DNA of 64,000 nucleotides, taken from positions 50,495 through 114,494 of the forward strand of contig KB292771.1 in the NCBI GenBank assembly GCA_000328365.1, given 5' to 3'. Positions 57,801 through 64,000 of this stretch are shown here, piece by piece. Within the stretch, counting starts at the first letter, position 1, and every line of letters starts with the position of its first letter. This DNA comes from Capitella teleta. Its lineage: Eukaryota > Annelida > Polychaeta > Capitellidae. The notes beneath the pieces were generated by a model that worked only from the letters and a program-made list of their open reading frames with translations, made no database searches and was not told the DNA's origin. The position numbers and the translations under genes are program-made.

Positions 57801-60800
57801 ATTTCTTTGGGTCATCCCCAATTAGAGTCATAGCGCCGGGCTGTTTCCCAATAGTGGTTCTGGTACCGATAATATTCTCGTTTCGTCTGCGATTAACAGA
57901 ATCAGTGAACGTCAAATTTGACTACAAAAGTTGACAAACTTGATGAGCCACTGAGTTGTTTCTTCGCACCACTCGAGAGCAAGGTCGTATGTTCCTTCTG
58001 AGAGAGTTTTCTGCACACATTGTGTGAAAAACTCCAGATATCGAGCCCTGCGTTTGAACTTCACGACTGGAGATACATCGGTTGTTATGGCAAAAACTTC
58101 ATTGAGTTCTCCTCTTACCCTCTTTGAATGCAATTCTGCCCGGCAGATATGCGATGTACGCGTGTAAGATGCTAGGGTCCTCGTTCCCGCTTAGTTCATG
58201 TTCTCCTTGGGCTGACGGCAAATCATGAAATCATTAAACAGAATTTGCAATTTGGAGTTTCATTTCGGCAAATGGTGTCAGAAAAAGCTGAATTTTCAAT
58301 ATGGCCATAACAAAAAAAAAATAGAGCATTCAATAAAAATATATAAATGGACAGGTAAAAATAAAATCACAGACAAATACAAAACATCTTTAGTCTATAA
58401 GGACAATATACGAGTCAAACACATTGAAGGGAGGTGTGAGACACAACGTCTATGACTCACCAGATAAATCATCAGGGAAGTCTGATACATAATATTACAG
58501 TCATTAAAGCAGATGAACACGGGGGCAGGGGGTGTGCATACCTTGCTTAGACAAGCGCAGCATGTGAGCCTCGAGTGCTTTGAGTTCTTCGTTGCCCGTT
58601 GAGAAGCATTCCTCCTTGCCAGACACCAGTCCGCCTTTTTTGCCTTTGCGTTTCTTCAGGGCAGCCAAGGTCAGTGACCCGGTTTCTGTGATGGCATCAC
58701 CTCCTTCGGTTGTCATGGCTTCACGAGCGGCGGACGAGTCTTGCGCCAGCAGACGACGTCCGCAGTCGTTCAAGTGGCTAGCAAGTGAGCGCTGGCCCCA
58801 ACCACGCATGACCTTGGCCATGTTAAAGGTCAGACAGGCAGTCATGTGATGAAGACCTTCAGAAATGACTGCTGTGCGTTTAACGCGTATGTGAGACGGC
58901 ACTTCCAGCAGCACAGCACAGCATCTTTCCAGGACCTGCGTGATGGCCACGCAGGGAATTTTGTAGTGGAGCAGAGGGGCCAGGAGACCGTAGCACTGAA
59001 CAGCCGCTTGCAACGCTAAGTTGTTCTCATTCATCCAACCAGCCAACTGCATAGCAACCAGCATAATCTCACACTGCTTCAGTCGGGCAATCTGGAGGGA
59101 CATAACATGAAGCCTGCTTGACCACTGAGCAGCAACCCTTGTACCTGCGCCTGGTGCAGTGGACCTTCATCGCAGAGCTTAGTGCAAAACAGCTGACCCC
59201 TCCTGACTGCTATGTCAACTCGGATGAAGATGCTTGTGAGGAAGAGACGAAGCAGAACTGGAGAAGTCTTAGTGACCACTCTCTGGTTTAACCTGGACAA
59301 CAATGGCCAATAACAGGATGGTCAATCAATGAGGTCAATATGAGTACTTATGGAGCGTCAGTTTAAAATCCTTGCGAGTACTCGTGGTGTACGTGATGCC
59401 TTGCGATGGAGGAGGCTCAGCCACGAAATGAGCCCACAAAACGCGACAAGCCGATTCACAAATCTCCACGCAGCCCACTTGGTAGCTCAGCTGCAATTAA
59501 GAAAGGAGGTCAAACGGAAACCAGAAAAGCAAAGTGTCACCTGGCTGAGGAACGCCCATGCCATGAGCACAGGCATAGGGTGAGAGGCCAGGATGGGCAG
59601 AGTGGAATCTCCAATGCCTTTCCCAATCAGCTGACCATCAGCAGTGTAAGCGGCAACAGCAAACATGTACTGCTCTCCTGGGGTCAAACCGCGAATTTCA
59701 AACTCACAGTTGAAAGACGGTGTCTGTGAATACGTACATAGATTAAAATCAAATCATCGGCTCGCAAATCACAACCTGTTCTCCAGTTCCAGGAAAAGTG
59801 TAGTCACTCATGCGTACTTTAACGTTGCTTCCAGCAGCATTGCGAGCAAATATTCGATACCAAGCCACCTAGGAAGAAATAATAATTATGTAATATCGTA
59901 ATTAATTACTCTGAATAACAAACTTTTTCTCCTGTGATTGGGGTGAAGGTGGCTGGTTTCAAGGTCATACTGACTTCGGTTCTGCACAAGAGAATAGGAG
60001 AAGGAGGAAGTTTTGATGGGGAGCGAGACTGGTCGTCCTTGAAGTTATCCAAGTACAGACGCTTCTCTTCTGCCTCCACTCGACGCAGAATATGTATCGC
60101 TTCTCTGAGAATTTCTTCCTGAGAGCCGGCCCCACGTGAGGTCATGTGCACCTCCATCGCCCTCTGCATGAGGAGCAGCGCCTTTGAGAGGCCGTTGCAT
60201 CGAGCGTTCTTCATCAAATCTTCATATGATTCTGTAGGAGTTTTGTTTCCCAAACGCCTCTGAAAATTATGCAAGATTCAAAGGATGGAAAACTACAAAG
60301 CAGATCAACACTTTATTAGAGGTCACATGCGCTTAATTAACCTCCGGGTGATTTAGTACTCAATACACACACTCAGTGCATTTCGTAATATGATCACTTA
60401 TTGACTAAAATCATTGTTGATTCAAACAAAACCTTTCGCTTGTATCTGATGAGCCAGGGAGGAAAGACGTTGTGGGAATAACGCTTTCTTAACGCAGCAT
60501 AAAAAGAACGCTTTAGGAGAGAAAGTAATTCCGGAAATGAATAAACAAAACCATCACAAGTATTCAGTTAATTATCAGAGAAAATAAAGCCTTACTTGAC
60601 TTGCATGAGGGGAGGATGCAAGGTTCTTTGATTGACATCCCTTGTCTTTCCCTCTGGATCCTGAGAGAAACAAAAATCAATCCTAACCCAATCAATCAAT
60701 GGTCTACCTACCAAGATTAATCAGTTTCAAGCAAATGCGATGATACATGAACAGAAGCTCCATATGCAGATCCCGCACAGTGTTCCAAACGGCCGTTCCA

Positions 60801-63800
60801 TCCACTGCTTCCAAACATTCCTCAGCTTCTGAATCGGTCAATACCTCGTCCTCAGTTGGAATGACCGGCGCAAACAGGTCTGTGTTAAACTCCTTTCGAA
60901 ATATTACAAATGACAAATAGAGAATGAAGAATGACTCACTTTCACCCAGATGACATCAGTGATGCTCTTTCCATCCGTTAGCGCGACAACCGTTCTCGCT
61001 AACGACACATTATCTAAGCCTGATTCCAAGATTGAGCGGGCCTGTTGGAGTTGTTCGAGAACTCCTTGTGATAGAGCCGTGGCAGAGAAGATGCTCTGTT
61101 GTGAACCGCCACAGTGACTGGTGCTCAATTCTGATTGGCTGGTGGAAAGCTCACGAGCCGTGCCTTGGGCGGTCCCCGCATCTGCGAAAAAATGTACGAT
61201 TTGGTTAGTGTAAAATTAAGGGACCAAATTACCTTTAACTGTTGAGATGATGGTGGTTTCCTCATCCTCCGGTCCTTTGCTTGGGCTGTTGGCACCTGAA
61301 CGAGGATAATTAATCGTTAACAAAAACTTTTAAAATATTTATTAAATGATAACCTGATTTTACAATTCCCTTCATTTCAAGAAGAGAGCTCGCTTCAAAG
61401 ACAAGAGACAATCGAAGGACGACTTCTGCAGTCAGAGCAGGATCAATGCTGCTGAGACCACTCCATGACAGAGCCTGATGCACAATGTCCAGCAGGTAAA
61501 CCCACTGCAGATATCATAAACACGCTCTACTATTGAATTCTACTCATCTTTATTCTACCTTGCCAGGATTGTCCATTTTCTGCAAATATTTTGGATTATC
61601 CGTAGAACCGGTTTGAAACTTCTGGAATATGGCTTTGCATTTGGACCAGAGGAAGAGCGTAGCATCCACCATCATATCATTGTCAAACTGATCTTGCTGC
61701 AAAAATAAATATAATAAATATAATAAATATAATAAGCACAATTATATTTCCTCATGAACTCACTGTCAATGGTCCGTTGATGACAGATAGAAGAACTTCA
61801 GCAAATTCAATGAGATCATCTTGCATGCCGTTGTTTGAACGCTGGCCTGGATGGCATGAAACAGCATTAAGCAAACGGTGAATGATTTCTCAGAAAGACA
61901 ACCTTTGTCATGAGCAGGTGCTTCCGTTGAGAGTCCTTCCTCCTCTTCCTCATCATTCCCAAACAAACAACGTTGTTTTGCTCGAGGGACAACTTTATCA
62001 TAAGCCTGAAGAAGCTCCAATGCTTTAAGGTCTGAGTCATAGGTCGGAGAGTTGATTTCCTAAGCAGGTTGTGAATGAAAAATGATTGAATATTCATGAG
62101 GAGACTCGTACTTTGATGACGCTGAGAGTGTTTGGCAAGAGAGTATCAAAGACATCCCACTGCTCATAGCAATAAGCAAGTTTCACCACCTTCACGACCA
62201 CGCTCAGAGGCACACCGTCCTCTCCTGAAGAGAAACAGCAAAAGTGAAAGAGGGCATGAGTGGAGCAGAGCGGACCTTGTGTTGCTAACTGCATCATGGG
62301 GATTTCCTTGCAGACGCCACCAAAACGTGGAATGTTGACGCTCAAAGGAAGGTAATAGGAGCCGGACAGCTGGCTCTGGCTGCCTCCTCCACCTATATTT
62401 ATGCAGATGAGATACATCATGAATATTCATTAGATTTCACCAGCTATCAGTTCTTGTGCAGCCAAGAAGAGCTCAGCAAAAACGTCGAGCAATTCGACTT
62501 CATTCTCTGCAGCGGGAGGGTTACTGAGCAATGTACGACGATTGGAGTCAGTGATCGTTTCCAACAAACACAGCATTTGCGCTGATCCCCCTTCAAACAT
62601 CTCAGAAAGCAATCGCTCGCTCTGAGTTCGTGGCCATGGCAACTGAAACAATCAAAGATCAATTGATAAACAATATTTTTTCACAGTCAATACCTGAACA
62701 GCGTCCTTCAGATTTGCCCGTGTTTTTGGACGCAGTAAACCCTTAGGCTTACGTCTTGTTTCATAAACTGTGCGCTTATAAATCATGATAGCCATCTACA
62801 ACAGAAAGGGATTCAGTTATTAGCACAACACTGGTGTAACGACTCACTTTGATGGTGGCCTGTCGGAACGCTTCTTCAACCTCCTTGCTTTCAGGATTAC
62901 TGCTCAGACTCTCCAGCTGACTGAGCTCGTTGATCTTTGAAACTGCCCTTCGAGCAAACGCCTGAAGCCACCATAGATGAGTGCTTTACATGGGAGCCTA
63001 AAAAAACTCACCTCAGCATGGACGCCAGCTTTACAATCGTAGTAGCATTGGCAGACACTGGCGTACAACGTCACTCTCCACTTCAGGTAGTGAACACCAA
63101 GCAAAGGCAGTGACGTCTCCATGCACATTGAAGCCCAAAGGAGAAACTCCAACACCTGATTCAAAATAAGATTCTACATGCATGTGAAAGAGTCCAATGT
63201 ACCTTTGATGAGTGACCCTTGGTCATAAGATGACGGGAAATTTGGTAGATCCGAATGGTACCTGGAATAATTATGTTATGATCAAGAGGAGGAAGAAGAA
63301 AGGAGAACCAACCATTGTAAACCAGCCAGCAGAGTTTCTCTGTTGGCAGGATCACCTGGGTCATTAGCCGAAGGAATTTCAGAATGATAACAGAGTGATC
63401 GACTGAGTGAGAATTCTGGAGTTTGGGATCCATTAATTTGATTCGCTCATAAGAACACGCAGAACGACCAATCAGGGCTTGGAACTGAAGAAAGTAAAAA
63501 TAAACTGATCGTCAAGAGAAGGGAATTAGCATACGGTGTGTTCTGTATCTTCAGCGTGAAACCCATTCGGGAAGAAAGTTTTCTTAAATGATTTCACATC
63601 GAATGTTTCGTCCAAATTCACGTCTCCAAATGATTTGATGTAACGTTCATAGCACTGCCATAATGCTAAGTTGTACTCCTGACAATGAAATCATAACTAA
63701 TTAAATGTTTGGTAAATGAGACCTTATTGAAGTATGTGTTAATGTTGCTACATGGGAATATCTATATAGATAGGGAGTAAATAGGTTATCAAATTATTGA

Positions 63801-64000
63801 GAAATTTATCCATGATAATTTTAGATTCAATCAATAAAACAGAGGACAGCTAAATCAATGAATGTTAAATAATTTTTACTCCAACTTACTTTAATCTCAA
63901 ACAGGAAATGGCCCACTTCAAGCAATTTGCTGTTGAAGACTTTTTTCGGAAGCTTTTCTTCATATTTGTTCCAGAGATCAAAAAGCAAATCCGCACTGAA
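48879..64000 (-). CDS. CFAP54: Cilia- and flagella-associated protein 54, 5' end beyond window
   Basis: More than 45 small exons, with introns mostly 45-60 bp, from the right edge (FSADLLFDLWNKYEEKLPKK) to a TAA at 48879. N-terminal blocks match animal CFAP54: RIYQISRHLMTKGHSSKV, EFLLWASMCMETSLPLLG, SVCQCYYDCKAGVHAEAF, ATIKMAIMIYKRTVYE. A fibronectin-III-like segment is encoded near 59500-59930 (FEIRGLTPGEQYMFAVAAYT, PILASHPMPVLMAWAFLSQ). The last exon (48879-49001) ends HDPNLLVWLLKILS. Well-defined exons include 49536-50061, 50107-50494, a 36-nt microexon at 50548-50583, 51179-51513 and 53761-54024. The segment 53222-53322 is a probable exon. Known role: a very large scaffold of the axonemal central apparatus (C1d projection) needed for ciliary beating. 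The frame appears intact. Confidence 0.9.

Overview
The window is nuclear DNA from an invertebrate animal. Genes are split by very short introns (mostly 40-100 bp, many ending in an ATTAAT-rich stretch before AG). The content is typically metazoan: an interferon-regulatory-factor gene, a TMC channel, a seven-helix receptor, an ankyrin/SOCS-box gene and the ciliary protein CFAP54. The compact gene structure beside repeat-rich gaps would suit a sponge or another early-branching animal, but the phylum cannot be fixed from this sequence.

Layout, left to right. (1) 1-1092, minus: single-exon rhodopsin-type receptor running off the left edge. (2) 1194-2666, plus: C-terminal half of an M3-family (oligopeptidase A/thimet) protein in nine exons, with all three zinc ligands replaced. 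(3) 3820-11481, minus: adenylosuccinate lyase (ADSL) in ten exons. Its 5.6-kb sixth intron contains two further genes: an intronless ankyrin/SOCS-box gene (5074-6585, minus) and a transportin-like gene with an intronless coding region (7826-10120, plus). A second ADSL-type first exon lies 3.4 kb upstream (14922-15068), beyond a Ty3/gypsy fossil and next to a Tc1 fossil. (4) 17274-19209: non-autonomous hAT element with an 8-bp target duplication and an assembly gap inside. (5) 19558-24384, minus: IRF gene in nine exons with a classical DNA-binding domain but no IAD; its introns carry MITEs. (6) 24385-33430: gene-poor, repeat-rich stretch with palindromes, a purine tract, two tRNA-derived SINE families, a 4 x 189-bp tandem array and a 2 x 510-bp duplication carrying promoter-like sequence. 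(7) 33431-42223, plus: TMC gene with a pair of homologous, probably mutually exclusive exons. (8) 43472-45992, minus: ionotropic glutamate receptor whose pore carries a potassium-channel filter (TVGYGD). (9) 48879-64000, minus: most of CFAP54, running off the right edge.

The genes do not form one pathway: ADSL is purine metabolism, CFAP54 is the axonemal central apparatus, TMC and the glutamate receptor are channels, IRF is a transcription factor. The most notable points are the K+-filter glutamate receptor, the two exon duplications (ADSL first exon, TMC transmembrane exon), the inactive M3 protein, the nested transportin-like gene, and an 11-base word (GTGCGTTATGA) found nine times exactly in non-coding DNA, three of them at IRF 5' splice sites.
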